Made by a program: the position numbers and the translations under genes. Positions 48,084 to 57,084 of a stretch of DNA of 64,000 nt are shown here, piece by piece (positions within the stretch are counted from its first letter, which is position 1; every line of letters starts with the position of its first letter). The stretch lies in assembly GCF_030362855.1 (NCBI RefSeq), contig NZ_JAUCBP010000001.1, positions 1 to 64,000 of the forward strand, read 5' to 3'. This DNA is from Neoalteromonas arenosi (GTDB taxonomy: Bacteria > Pseudomonadota > Gammaproteobacteria > Enterobacterales > Alteromonadaceae). The notes below the pieces were generated by a model. It saw only the letters and a list, made by a program, of their open reading frames with translations, was not told the DNA's origin and did not search any database.

Positions 48084-49913
48084 TTAGAAAACTACCTGAA
48101 CCATTGCCGAACAAGTGCTTGAAGCTTCTTCACACACTTGATACAGATACGCACCACCGCCCTTGCGGTTAAGTGCATCGGTGTAAGCACCGTCATTTGC
48201 CGTAGTCGCAATTAACTGACCGTCGCGATAGATATCAACATTAGTAGATGTTGCACCTTCCCAAGTCAAGTTAGTGTACTGTAAGCCCTTGCTCTTGAAA
48301 CCGTTAGCCGAAAGCGTTAGGTCACCTGACGGCGGTGGTGGTGGAGGTGGCTCAACGCTGCCACATGAATTAGCCGTTAAGTATGCATCTGCTGCTGCAG
48401 CTTGAACCATACCGTAACCGAAATACACGTCTTTACCCGGAGCACCACTATCTAGAGCTGTCGCTTTAAGGGCTGAACGGATATCTTCACCTGAACAGCT
48501 TGGGTGATTTGACCATACCAATGCAGCGACACCAGCAACTGTTGGTGTAGCCATTGATGTACCGCTTAAGAAGCCGTAATCGCTCGCGCCAATAGTGATA
48601 TCCATTGTGCTAGCTGTTAATAGCGCGCTGCGGTCTTCTAAAGCTGCACCTACTGCTGGAATGCTAGTAGTATTGGTGTCGCCCAGCGTACCGTAAAGCA
48701 CACCCGGTTCGTTGTTGATGATAACCGCACCAACACCGCCTGATTGCTCACAGTTGTTCACTTTGTCGAAGAAAGAGATAACACCACGGTCTATCACACA
48801 CACTTTACCATTTGCACCGCTATCAACAGCTTCTGCAGTACCCATGAAATAAGTACTACCCGACGCATTGCCAACGTTTTCCATTGCTGCAGAAACGTAA
48901 GCACTGCCGTCAGCATTTAAACCTGAAGAAGTCGCAAGACCCGCTGGGAAAGTTGAAAGTGTATCAACACCACCTGCCGTTACTTCCACACAGATAGTTT
49001 CGTCTGTAGAAGTGCGCTTACCGCGACCTGTTGTACAGCTAGGGAATTGTGAGAATGTAGCAATGTCGTTATTGGCATCGTTAGCACCAATCATCATTAC
49101 GGCTGGGTAACCAGCAGGGTATGAACGTACAGAGTTTCCGTCGTTACCAGCTGCAGCTACGATTAAACCACCGTCAGCTACGAATGAATTGAATGCATTT
49201 TCTTCAGTGCTGTTGGCACCGCCGCCACCGAGGCTCATATTAATGATGTTAGCGCCAGCTGCTGAACACAACTGAGTCGCTTTGGCTAGGTCAGATGAAT
49301 AACCCCAACCTTCTGCGTTAAACACTTTGATGATGTGCATATCAACACCCGGTGCCATACCAATAACACCAAATGTGTTATCCGCTGCACCTACAGTGCC
49401 CGCTACGTGAGTACCGTGCTCCCCACCAGCGTCAAACCAGTTTCCTGTGCCTGGATCGTTGTCACCCGTGATTCTGTCCCAAAGGAAATCTGGGTTAGAT
49501 GAATCTAAGCCTGAGTCGATAACACAAACTTTCATGCCTGCATTAGGGTCAAAAGTCACTTGGTCAGACTGTGACTGGTAGTAACCGTATGGCGTAATTT
49601 GTTGTGCCATTGGATCGCCGAGATCGTCGCTGAATGACATCAAGCGACGAACTTGGTCAACTTCTACCAATTTTACGTGAGGGTTATTGAGTAGACCTTT
49701 AATTTGGTCAAGATTCTTACCGGCAAACTCAAGTGCGATAAAGCCATCACCTTCAACTTTAAGCTCACCGCCTGCTTGGCGGGCTAAGTTTTTAACAATG
49801 CCTTTTCCTGGATTATCAACTTGAACGATAACACGCTCAGACGCTTGCGCTGCAGTGGCTGTTAAAGCCAAGAGCGTAGCCGTTACGAGCGGCTTTAATT
49901 TTAAATTTTTCAT
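48084..49913 (-). CDS. Secreted subtilisin-like serine protease (S8) with PA domain
   Basis: A 609-residue exported protease: Sec signal peptide (1-24, AQAS), an inhibitor-like propeptide to about residue 115, then catalytic Asp133 (VIDSGLD), His166 (GEHGTHVAG) and Ser453 (GTSMATP). The oxyanion Asn is in AAAGNDGNS. A PA-type insertion (about 330-440, with VCVIDRGVISF and GAVIINNEPG) sits between His and Ser. After a proline-rich linker (about 515) a fibronectin-like C-terminal module follows. It is an extracellular nutrient-scavenging enzyme by inference. Confidence 0.92.
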   Translation of the reverse strand: MKNLKLKPLVTATLLALTATAAQASERVIVQVDNPGKGIVKNLARQAGGELKVEGDGFIALEFAGKNLDQIKGLLNNPHVKLVEVDQVRRLMSFSDDLGDPMAQQITPYGYYQSQSDQVTFDPNAGMKVCVIDSGLDSSNPDFLWDRITGDNDPGTGNWFDAGGEHGTHVAGTVGAADNTFGVIGMAPGVDMHIIKVFNAEGWGYSSDLAKATQLCSAAGANIINMSLGGGGANSTEENAFNSFVADGGLIVAAAGNDGNSVRSYPAGYPAVMMIGANDANNDIATFSQFPSCTTGRGKRTSTDETICVEVTAGGVDTLSTFPAGLATSSGLNADGSAYVSAAMENVGNASGSTYFMGTAEAVDSGANGKVCVIDRGVISFFDKVNNCEQSGGVGAVIINNEPGVLYGTLGDTNTTSIPAVGAALEDRSALLTASTMDITIGASDYGFLSGTSMATPTVAGVAALVWSNHPSCSGEDIRSALKATALDSGAPGKDVYFGYGMVQAAAADAYLTANSCGSVEPPPPPPPSGDLTLSANGFKSKGLQYTNLTWEGATSTNVDIYRDGQLIATTANDGAYTDALNRKGGGAYLYQVCEEASSTCSAMVQVVF

Positions 49914-50265
49914 AGGATGAGGTCCTAACTACTTGTTGTTGTTTTGAGTATTTACGCTGCTTAGGCAACAAACTCTTATTGTTATAATTATCGTTTATAA
50001 AGACTCATTCAAAGGATGAATCGCTTGGCACCATACGACAAGCGCGACGAATTAACAATATGAAGCGATAAACTGCATTAACTCATTTTTTACAAACCAA
50101 TGTTTTTAAAGGTGATTTTTTTCAGAAGAATATTCGGCTATACGTCTTTTGGTTGAATTTTAAACATTTATCGACGAAGAAATAGTCGATGCTTTGCTCC
50201 CTCGCCCATTATTGGTTAATCTGCCCGCACACTTTTAATCACTCACAGCTGTGCTACAAACACCA
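49914..50265. other. Intergenic region between protease and YfcC-type gene
   Basis: A 352-bp, AT-rich divergent region with no convincing coding frame. It must hold both promoters; ATTATAAC/TTTATAAA-like boxes occur on the minus strand around 49975-50000, but spacing to a -35 is not clear. ATCGAC-N9-GTCGAT (50170-50190) is a possible operator for the plus-strand gene. No RNA gene was recognised. Confidence 0.35.
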
Positions 50266-51714
50266 ATGACAGAAAAATTTCGCGTTCCGCATACGTTAAT
50301 CTTATTACTTGGCATGATGTTGGTTGCCTACATCGCCACCTGGCTTGTACCACAAGGCTTTTTCGATACTGTCACATTAGACAATGGTCGTCAGGCCGTA
50401 GTTGCAGGCACTTATAGCCTATCCGATGAGCAAGTTCGTTTATCACCAATGGACTTCTTAGTCGCAATACCTCGTGCGCTCGCTGCTGCACAAGACGTGA
50501 TCTTCTTTGTGTTTATTGTTGGTGGAGTGCTTTCTATTGCGCGTGCAACGGGCACCATTGACGCCCTTATCGGTCGATTACTTGAGCGCTTTGGCAAAAA
50601 TCCTCACCTGCTAATATTTATGGTAATTTTTTGTTTCGCACTTGCATCTGGTGCGATAGGGACAGCAGGAGAATACATACCTTTTGTTCTGATCCTAGTT
50701 GGACTGTGCAAGGCGATGCGGCTAGACGCCATGACTGCGGTGGGCATGGTTGTGGTTGGATACGGTATTGGATACGGTGTATCGGCATTTAGTCCATTTA
50801 CCGTGATGGTTGCCCAACAAGTCGCTGATGTGCCTTTATATTCGGGCATTGAGCTGCGCTTAGCGATTTTTGTGCCGTTTGTACTGATTGGCTTTCATCA
50901 TGTGTGGCGCTATGCCAAGTCTGTCCAAGCTGACCCCAACAATTCAATGACGGCATCACTACCTTGCCCATTAGGCGGTAATGACAACACTGACTACCCT
51001 GCTCTAAACTTGCGTCACAAGATCATTTTGTTTGGCCTCGTAACTGCCATTGCTGCCGCAGTGTGGGGCATTTCCCAGCGCGGTTGGTATTTGTATGAGC
51101 TCGGCGCGATCTTTATCCTCTGGGGAGCAGTTACAGCAATCGTTGGCCAGCTTGGGGCCGATGAAGCTGCTGAGCGCTTCATTGATGGTGTCAAAGATTT
51201 AGCCACTACCGCAATACTCATTGGTATCGCACGGGGTATTGCTCTGATAATGGAAGACGGCCAAATATTGCATACCCTAGTGCACGCGATGTCGATGCCA
51301 CTTTCTCACTTAGGTGCAGAATTGGCAGCCGTCGGCATGTTTATTATGCAAACCATCCTAAATCTATTCATTCCTTCAGGCAGTGGCCAGGCTTATGTGA
51401 CCATGCCGTTAATGGCTCCCGTAGGTGACTTAATCGGCGTAAACCGTCAAATAGCTGTCTTGGCCTATCAGTTTGGAGACGGTTTCTCGAACATGATTAT
51501 CCCAACCAATGCGGTATTGATGGGGATTATTGGCATGGCAGGCGTTCCCTATCACCTTTGGTTTAAGTTCTGCTTTCCGCTAATCCTTAAACTAATGTTC
51601 GCTGCGTCCATTGTTTTAGTATTAGCTGTTGTGTTTGATTACGGTGCAGATGTTCAGCCACAAATATCAGCGCTTCATGGGTTAACGCAGGTGGTTACAA
51701 GTCAGCTGAGTTAA
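50266..51714 (+). CDS. YfcC family anion carrier
   Basis: A 482-residue inner-membrane protein with about 11-12 hydrophobic segments (from residue 10). The motifs GGVLSIARATGTIDALIGRL and GTAGEYIPFVLIL, and the C-terminal IPSGSGQAYVTMPLMAPVGD with GDGFSNMIIPTNAVLMG, are those of the YfcC/DcuC-like superfamily carriers for dicarboxylates or peptides-like anions. The substrate is unknown. The frame starts at GTG 50251; the ATG at 50266 gives MTEKFRVPH. The stop overlaps the LytTR gene by 4 bp convergently. Confidence 0.8.
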   Translation: MTEKFRVPHTLILLLGMMLVAYIATWLVPQGFFDTVTLDNGRQAVVAGTYSLSDEQVRLSPMDFLVAIPRALAAAQDVIFFVFIVGGVLSIARATGTIDALIGRLLERFGKNPHLLIFMVIFCFALASGAIGTAGEYIPFVLILVGLCKAMRLDAMTAVGMVVVGYGIGYGVSAFSPFTVMVAQQVADVPLYSGIELRLAIFVPFVLIGFHHVWRYAKSVQADPNNSMTASLPCPLGGNDNTDYPALNLRHKIILFGLVTAIAAAVWGISQRGWYLYELGAIFILWGAVTAIVGQLGADEAAERFIDGVKDLATTAILIGIARGIALIMEDGQILHTLVHAMSMPLSHLGAELAAVGMFIMQTILNLFIPSGSGQAYVTMPLMAPVGDLIGVNRQIAVLAYQFGDGFSNMIIPTNAVLMGIIGMAGVPYHLWFKFCFPLILKLMFAASIVLVLAVVFDYGADVQPQISALHGLTQVVTSQLS

Positions 51715-52655
51715 ACCGACAGCTTGTGTTTTAGCTGGTCTTTATAGCGGCGTGATACCGGTAGTGTCACGCCACTTTTTAATGTCACTTCACCATCGCC
51801 ACTAGAGCTATATTGAATATGCTCAATCGCTTTGTGGTTAACTGCATGAGAACGATGGATTCGGGTAAACTGACTATTCAACTTAGTGGTTAATTGACTC
51901 AAGGTACTGCGCAGTGGATAGATACGCTCGCCCACGTATAAATTGACATAATTGCCCGACGCTTCTAACCAATCAACCTCATTGATTTTAACTAAAAACT
52001 CCTTGTCGAGTTTCTTAACCAGTAAATGCTCTGGTAACGCACTAGGCGCAGTTACTTCTTCGGCTTCGCTATTGGCAATAATATTGGCTTCACCGGCAAT
52101 CCTGCTCAAGACCCGATGATAAATATTAAATACTAGTAGAAAGAAGACATATCCCCACACATCCTTACGGTACTCGTAAAAAAACTCGCGTAATACCGGC
52201 CCGAAATCATAATTGCCACCCGCCAATGAATAAACCCCTTCACGCATTGCGACCATTAGTGATACATGGCCGATGGCATATAACAGACTAACGCCTGCAT
52301 GCATTAACAACTGTCGATAGGGGTATGAAAAGCGCAAGGGATACCGTTGCCATACCCAGAATATCAGTGGCAATAACAAAAAATTAGCGAGGAGGCTGGA
52401 ATATTCCCAAACAAACAACTCCCACAAGGCAAATTCGGGTTGGCCATCGCGCGTGATCTCCATCCACACCGACGTTGCATTAATGGTGTTGTTGATCACC
52501 ATGTAGATCAGCAGAGCTAGCAACAGGAAACGATTCGGCGCGGCGGTAATTTTTTTCAACCAACGCTGTAAGCGTGGTGAATTTTCATCCCTGCTATCCA
52601 CCGCTTGTCCCTGAACACCATCAACACCGCTATTTTGAGCTGTTTTCATGTGCAT
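51711..52655 (-). CDS. Membrane LytTR-type transcriptional regulator
   Basis: A 314-residue regulator with four hydrophobic segments (about 43-60, 84-104, 115-135, 165-185) and a C-terminal LytTR DNA-binding domain (about 210-314): DWLEASGNYVNLYVGERIYP, TKLNSQFTRIHRSHAVNHKAI-type recognition stretch (quoted in part) and SRRYKDQLK. No phosphoacceptor receiver domain is present, so it acts as a one-component membrane regulator. It is divergent from the acyltransferase-3 gene with only 46 bp between, containing the palindrome at 52663-52675. Confidence 0.85.
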   Translation of the reverse strand: MHMKTAQNSGVDGVQGQAVDSRDENSPRLQRWLKKITAAPNRFLLLALLIYMVINNTINATSVWMEITRDGQPEFALWELFVWEYSSLLANFLLLPLIFWVWQRYPLRFSYPYRQLLMHAGVSLLYAIGHVSLMVAMREGVYSLAGGNYDFGPVLREFFYEYRKDVWGYVFFLLVFNIYHRVLSRIAGEANIIANSEAEEVTAPSALPEHLLVKKLDKEFLVKINEVDWLEASGNYVNLYVGERIYPLRSTLSQLTTKLNSQFTRIHRSHAVNHKAIEHIQYSSSGDGEVTLKSGVTLPVSRRYKDQLKHKLSV

Positions 52656-52662
52656 GAATCAT

Positions 52663-52675
52663 CCATTGTCAATGG
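52663..52675. promoter_or_regulatory. Palindrome CCATTGTCAATGG, candidate operator
   Basis: A perfect 6-1-6 palindrome in the 46-bp interval between the divergent LytTR regulator and the acyltransferase. Its location makes it the natural operator for either gene; LytTR proteins usually bind imperfect direct repeats, so another factor or self-binding has to be tested. Confidence 0.45.
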
Positions 52676-52701
52676 CCTAAAAGTAAAGGAGATCGACTTT
52701 A

Positions 52702-53850
52702 ATGACAACACAACAGCGACGTTACGATATCGATTGGTTACGCACCTTGGCTTTTTTTATCTTAATCGCTTACCACATTGGTATGTATTACGTGTTCGAA
52801 TGGGGCTGGCATATTAAGAGCGAGCATCAGAGTATTTGGCTGCAAGATGTGATGATATTAAGTAATCAGTGGCGTATGTCATTGCTGTTTTTTATTTCTG
52901 CAATGGCTCTGAGCTTGTACCAGCTGCACAATCCCCACCAAGGCGTTATTGGCTTGCGCAGTAAACGCTTACTGATACCGCTAGTCTTAGGGATGCTGGT
53001 CATTGTTCCACCGCAACTTTATGTTGAGCTGCATGAGATTTCTGACTACAGCGCCAGCTACCGGTCTTTTTTAAGCGATTATTACAATCTCAACACAACG
53101 TTAGCACCTGAGCGTCACTCACCGCTGGGATTACTCACGTGGAACCATTTGTGGTTTCTTCCCTATGTATTTGTGTATTCAGTTATCACCGTTGCGTTGC
53201 GTCCTTTACTTGTGAAAATATGCCAACTGGCATTACTGCAAGGCGCTTCGTTATGGTCATTTATCGCTGTATTAGTAGGGGTGATGTCAATTATTTGGTT
53301 AAACCTGCGTCGCGAGTTTCCGGTGACTCATGATTTAGTCAATGACTGGTATAGCCATGCTAAATATTTTTGGGTATTTATCGTAGGCTACTGTTTACCC
53401 CATTTGAATGGTGTGTGGCGCGCCCTTATTCGGCGCCGTTGGTATTTACTGGCTATTGCCATTGCCTGCTACGCCTTCTTGATTGCAGATAGACACGGGG
53501 CTTGGTCACTGCTTGCCGATCAGTTTGAACATAACTTAGCCGTGCGTAGCTTCTACGCAATCGTTGTAACTTTAAATCATTGGGCCTGGATAATCTGCCT
53601 GGTTGGGTTAGCGGGTGCTTACTTGCGGTTTTCTAATGCCTTTTTAGTCTACGCTAATCGGGCCTTGTTGCCGTGGTACATCATGCATCAAACGCTAATT
53701 GTAGTGGCGGCCGCGTGGTTAAAACCGCAATCAATCCCTGTAGGTATCGAGTTTGGGATGATCGTGGCATTTACTCTAGTGGGTTGCACGCTAACTTACG
53801 AAATAGTGAAGCGCTTTACGATCGGGCGTTGGTTATTCGGGTTGAAATAG
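52702..53850 (+). CDS. Acyltransferase family 3 membrane protein
   Basis: A 382-residue polytopic protein with about ten hydrophobic segments. The N-terminal RRYDIDWLRTLAFFILIAYHIGMYY (quoted in part: IDWLRTLAFF, AYHIG) includes the conserved Arg and His of the acyltransferase-3 (OafA/MdoC-like) family, and the later WNHLWFLPYVF adds the second motif. These enzymes O-acylate polysaccharides or lipids of the envelope; substrate unknown. GGAG lies about ten bases before the ATG. Divergently expressed with the LytTR regulator, which probably controls it. Confidence 0.85.
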   Translation: MTTQQRRYDIDWLRTLAFFILIAYHIGMYYVFEWGWHIKSEHQSIWLQDVMILSNQWRMSLLFFISAMALSLYQLHNPHQGVIGLRSKRLLIPLVLGMLVIVPPQLYVELHEISDYSASYRSFLSDYYNLNTTLAPERHSPLGLLTWNHLWFLPYVFVYSVITVALRPLLVKICQLALLQGASLWSFIAVLVGVMSIIWLNLRREFPVTHDLVNDWYSHAKYFWVFIVGYCLPHLNGVWRALIRRRWYLLAIAIACYAFLIADRHGAWSLLADQFEHNLAVRSFYAIVVTLNHWAWIICLVGLAGAYLRFSNAFLVYANRALLPWYIMHQTLIVVAAAWLKPQSIPVGIEFGMIVAFTLVGCTLTYEIVKRFTIGRWLFGLK

Positions 53851-53891
53851 TTACGGGTACGTACCTAGGCAGTTAACGGTGTCTGGCTGCC

Positions 53892-54656
53892 TTAGGCTTT
53901 CATGTACGCCTGAATGTAATTGACTGCTTCACTGCTTACGCAGCGCCATTGCTGAGAGAAAGGGTTGTATTGCATACCTGTGCTATCAACAAAATCTAAT
54001 CCATGCTGAGCAGTCCATTGGCGCAACTCGGAGGGTTTGACAAATAAGCGCCAATCATGAGTCCCTTTGGGCAGGTAACGCATGACATATTCAGCACCTA
54101 GAATCGCAATGATGTAGCTTTTTATCGACCGGTTCAGTGTGGCTAACAACAATTGACCACCGGGCGCGACTAGCTGACAACACTCTTTAATCAATTGTGG
54201 TTGGTCGGGTACGTGCTCCACAACTTCGGCATTAATAACCACGTCGAACTGTTCACCTTGTGCAACCAATTGGTCGCTTAACATGTGTCTATAGTCAACT
54301 GCTACACCTGACGACTGAGCATGTCGACGCGCTATTTCGACACTGACGGCACTTGCATCAATACCTGTCACATCAGCGCCCAATATCGCCAGAGATTCGG
54401 CAATTAAACCACCACCGGAACCCACATCCAAAATCCGAAGGCCCGACAAGTCTGGTCCATCAACGCTGCGGTTTGCATGGGCAGCAATAGTAGGAACAAT
54501 CCAGCTTAAACGCTCTTGGTTAAACGCCAAAGCCGTTTTGAATTTACCCTCTGGATCCCACCATTCTTTAGCCATTTCATCAAATTTGGCCACTTCATCA
54601 GGCGCAAGAGTTGAATTGTTATTTAACTTCGGACTAAGCTGACTTTTGTCTAACAT
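53892..54656 (-). CDS. ubiG: Ubiquinone biosynthesis O-methyltransferase UbiG
   Basis: Performs both O-methylations in ubiquinone synthesis. The SAM motif is RILDVGSGGGLIAESLA (about 74-90 of the mature numbering), followed by GADVTGIDAS, FDVVINAEVVEHVPD and the C-terminal PKGTHDWRLFVKPSEL. The frame extends to 54782, but MLDKSQLSP at 54656 is the family-like start (254 aa, E. coli 240). The upstream region carries a 19-bp palindrome. The gene is convergent with the acyltransferase. Confidence 0.93.
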   Translation of the reverse strand: MLDKSQLSPKLNNNSTLAPDEVAKFDEMAKEWWDPEGKFKTALAFNQERLSWIVPTIAAHANRSVDGPDLSGLRILDVGSGGGLIAESLAILGADVTGIDASAVSVEIARRHAQSSGVAVDYRHMLSDQLVAQGEQFDVVINAEVVEHVPDQPQLIKECCQLVAPGGQLLLATLNRSIKSYIIAILGAEYVMRYLPKGTHDWRLFVKPSELRQWTAQHGLDFVDSTGMQYNPFSQQWRCVSSEAVNYIQAYMKA

Positions 54657-54676
54657 CGTATAGTGCTCATAGCTAT

Positions 54677-54695
54677 TGTGTGATTGCATCACACA
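54677..54695. promoter_or_regulatory. 19-bp palindrome between ubiG and DUF2237 gene
   Basis: TGTGTGAT-TGC-ATCACACA is a perfect 8-3-8 inverted repeat in the divergent gap between ubiG (start 54656) and the DUF2237 gene (start 54727). It contains TGTGA...TCACA, the CRP half-sites, but separated by 5 rather than 6 bp; so a CRP-like or other repressor/activator is possible. Confidence 0.5.
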
Positions 54696-54726
54696 TTTAT
54701 ACGTTAAAACAACCAAAGAGATTACC

Positions 54727-55086
54727 ATGCCAAACGCTCGAAATGTTCTAGGTGAACCATTACAGTTATGCTGTGGCAACACAGGATTTACGCGCGAAGG
54801 GTTTTGTTATGTTCCTACCAGCGACGTAGGCAATCACAGTGTATGTGCCATAATGACCGACGAGTTTTTGACCTTTTCCCAAAGTCGCGGTAATGATCTT
54901 AGTACGCCAAATCCAATGTACGACTTTCCCGGTTTAAAGGCGGGTGATCGTTGGTGTTTATGTGCCGGTCGCTGGCTAGAGGCACACCAAGCCGGGGTTG
55001 CACCTAAAGTTATATTAGCCGCTGTTAATGAGGCGGCACTAAGTGTCATACCACTGGAAGTTTTGCAGCAATACGCCTTTGAATAA
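54727..55086 (+). CDS. DUF2237 family protein
   Basis: A 119-residue cytosolic protein of unknown function. It starts MPNARNVLGEPLQLCCGN (GAGA seven bases before; an upstream frame to 54676 is read-through). Conserved features: CCGNTGFTREGFC, the VCAIMTDEFL stretch, and GDRWCLCAGRWLEA with a Cys-rich arrangement. DUF2237 proteins often neighbour stress genes, but no activity is known. It shares a divergent promoter region with ubiG. Confidence 0.8.
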   Translation: MPNARNVLGEPLQLCCGNTGFTREGFCYVPTSDVGNHSVCAIMTDEFLTFSQSRGNDLSTPNPMYDFPGLKAGDRWCLCAGRWLEAHQAGVAPKVILAAVNEAALSVIPLEVLQQYAFE

Positions 55087-55092
55087 TGACCC

Positions 55093-55113
55093 GCTATTGG
55101 CCAAACCAATAGC
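55093..55113 (+). terminator. Possible terminator after DUF2237
   Basis: GCTATTGG (55093-55100) pairs perfectly with CCAATAGC (55106-55113) around CCAAA, 7 bp past the stop. The following T-run is short (CGTTTATC), so termination may be weak. Confidence 0.5.
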
Positions 55114-55192
55114 CGTTTATCATTAAATTAGATTGGGCAAACGCGCCCAAATCGGTACAGTGAACGTCACTTTATTGAAATAAGGACACGTT

Positions 55193-55576
55193 ATGTTTAG
55201 TCACATTATGTTGGGCGCCAACGATATTGAAGAATCGAAACGGTTTTACGATGCGACTTTAGGCGCTTTAGGCTACAAGCCAGGGGTTATCGATCCCAAA
55301 GGCCGCTGTTTCTATTACACCGACACGGGTGTCTTTGCGTTAAGCAAACCCATTGATGGCGCCCCCGCGTGTCATGGTAATGGCAGCACCGTAGGTTTCG
55401 CTGCAGCAACACCAGAGCTAGCTGATGCGTGGCATGCTGCGGGTTTAGCCAACGGCGGTACAGCTTGTGAAGAGCCTCCGGGAATGCGCGATAATGGCAT
55501 AATGAAATTATACCTTGCCTATTTACGCGATCCGTCAGGCAACAAAATCTGCGCATTACACCGGCCAAAACAATAA
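55193..55576 (+). CDS. VOC family protein (glyoxalase/bleomycin-resistance-like)
   Basis: A 127-residue single-domain vicinal-oxygen-chelate protein: MFSHIMLGANDIEESKRFYD, a central FALSKPIDG and a C-terminal LRDPSGNKICALHR with metal-binding His and Glu-like sites. No specific activity. It is 8 bp upstream of the YqaA gene on the same strand. Confidence 0.8.
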   Translation: MFSHIMLGANDIEESKRFYDATLGALGYKPGVIDPKGRCFYYTDTGVFALSKPIDGAPACHGNGSTVGFAAATPELADAWHAAGLANGGTACEEPPGMRDNGIMKLYLAYLRDPSGNKICALHRPKQ

Positions 55577-55584
55577 TACTTTAA

Positions 55585-56031
55585 TTGTTAGGTTTAGAGC
55601 ACGCCGGGATTCTCGGCTTAGGTGTGGCTGCCTTTCTCGCAGCCACTCTATTACCCTTAAGTAGTGAAGTTGTTTTAACTGCACTGATCGTTCAAGGCGA
55701 TCCGGTTGTTACATTGGTCATCGTCGCATCTATAGGCAACGTATTAGGCTCACTCACCAACTATGCACTTGGTTTATACGCCGGCCGACCGCTGGCTCAA
55801 CGCTGGTTGTCAATCTCAGATAAAACACTCAATGAAGCTGAGGGCCGCTTTAGGCGCTATGGTTTGTGGTCATTAACAATGTGTTGGGTGCCTGTAATTG
55901 GTGACCCACTCACTGTGGTTGCCGGGCTTATACGCGTTCCCGTAATCTGGTTTGTATTCATTGTCAGTATCGCCAAAACCACCCGGTATATAATCCTTAG
56001 TCAGATGGTATTGGCAACTTTGTCAGCCTGA
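55585..56031 (+). CDS. YqaA family membrane protein
   Basis: A 148-residue inner-membrane protein of the YqaA/DedA-related group: ATLLPLSSEVVLTALIVQGD, IGNVLGSLTNYALGLY and FRRYGLWSLTMCWVPVIGDP with the reentrant-loop proline and glycine. It starts with TTG at 55585, a weak choice (no ATG nearby). DedA-type proteins flip membrane phospholipids or affect proton homeostasis; the YqaA role is unknown. Confidence 0.8.
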   Translation: MLGLEHAGILGLGVAAFLAATLLPLSSEVVLTALIVQGDPVVTLVIVASIGNVLGSLTNYALGLYAGRPLAQRWLSISDKTLNEAEGRFRRYGLWSLTMCWVPVIGDPLTVVAGLIRVPVIWFVFIVSIAKTTRYIILSQMVLATLSA

Positions 56032-56076
56032 AAAGCGCGCTTAACAGCGATTTAGGTGCTTCCTCAATGCCCTGTA

Positions 56077-57069
56077 CTAATCCCCAGCAACAGCGACGCC
56101 GTGACGCTCCAACAATTTGTAAGTTTCATCGATTAAGCCTTGCATCCGCTCGCGTTCATCGCTAAACGAGGCTTTTATGTCGTCGCTAGCACATTCGTCC
56201 AGCCGCAAATATTCTGATATTAAATAACTGATCATTGGCGACATATCGTTGGCTTCTGTTCCATCGGTGCGCAATTCTGCAGTCATCCTCGATAGATATT
56301 TGGTAGTCGTATTAACCTGCTCTTGGTATTTAACCTCTGTAATTGAAAATACTTGACAGCTTGAATCCGTGCTAACTTGTGATTCAGCATCTTGATCATC
56401 AACCATCATCGCAATTATTTGCGTAATAGCTTCAAGGGTAGAGACATCTTCTACGTCTTTATAACCCGAAATCATCTCTTTCAGGTTGAATAAAATTGAA
56501 GTAGATACTGCAACCCAAAACAAAATAAACAATAACAACCCGATACTTAAAATACCGGTAAAGACTTTTAATAAAGACCCAATGCGAAGATGGCGCTTAA
56601 GTCGAGCTTGACTGTGACCTGTCATAATCGATGCAATTTCGATTTTTAGATCATTCATACCGCTTGCAGTATGCTCGTATTTTAATGTCGTCGACTGCTG
56701 GATTAACCGTGTAATAATATGATTGCGGTGCTCTTGGTGCTGATATGCATCGTCTAACGTTACAAAGATCAGTTTATCTTGGGGATTGTGAACCGAAAAA
56801 AATTCGACCTCTTTTGCTACCCAAGATGAAGCCAAAGACTTTTCGCTGACAATAACAATGAGATAGGTTGAGTTTGCCAATGCCAGATTTAATGAGTCAG
56901 CTAGATTTGCCGAAGTAGGCAACTCATCTGCGTCGCGAAAAATTGGAAACAAGCGCTTTTGGCTGTTACCAAACAGAGGCACTCGCATGTTCTCGAGCAC
57001 ATGATGCAGCTTATCGACGAGCTTTACATCGGCATGTGCATAACTGATAAATGCTTGATAAATAGCCAT
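56077..57069 (-). CDS. TIR-domain membrane protein with C-terminal extracytoplasmic region
   Basis: A 330-residue protein. Residues 1-150 are a canonical bacterial TIR domain: FISYAHAD, FRDADELPTSANLADSL and SSWVAKEVEFF, with Glu87 at the position of the catalytic Glu of TIR NADases. One transmembrane helix at 166-190 is followed by a 140-residue tail with just two Cys (in SSCQVF and DECASDD), which may form a disulfide outside the inner membrane. The gene follows the next entry by 15 bp; its AAAGGA site overlaps that gene's stop. Effector-like NAD cleavage on stress or phage infection is an inference. Confidence 0.75.
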   Translation of the reverse strand: MAIYQAFISYAHADVKLVDKLHHVLENMRVPLFGNSQKRLFPIFRDADELPTSANLADSLNLALANSTYLIVIVSEKSLASSWVAKEVEFFSVHNPQDKLIFVTLDDAYQHQEHRNHIITRLIQQSTTLKYEHTASGMNDLKIEIASIMTGHSQARLKRHLRIGSLLKVFTGILSIGLLLFILFWVAVSTSILFNLKEMISGYKDVEDVSTLEAITQIIAMMVDDQDAESQVSTDSSCQVFSITEVKYQEQVNTTTKYLSRMTAELRTDGTEANDMSPMISYLISEYLRLDECASDDIKASFSDERERMQGLIDETYKLLERHGVAVAGD

Positions 57070-57084
57070 CTTGTAACCATTCCT

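Noticed and set aside
53864-53897. Imperfect inverted repeat CCTAGGCAG/CTGCCTTAGG between acyltransferase and ubiG
   Set aside because: One mismatch/bulge, no T-tract and overlap with the ubiG stop codon; too weak to call a terminator.
54657-54782. 42-codon upstream extension of ubiG
   Set aside because: It runs through the promoter gap and the 19-bp palindrome and overlaps the divergent DUF2237 gene; the start at 54656 matches the family.
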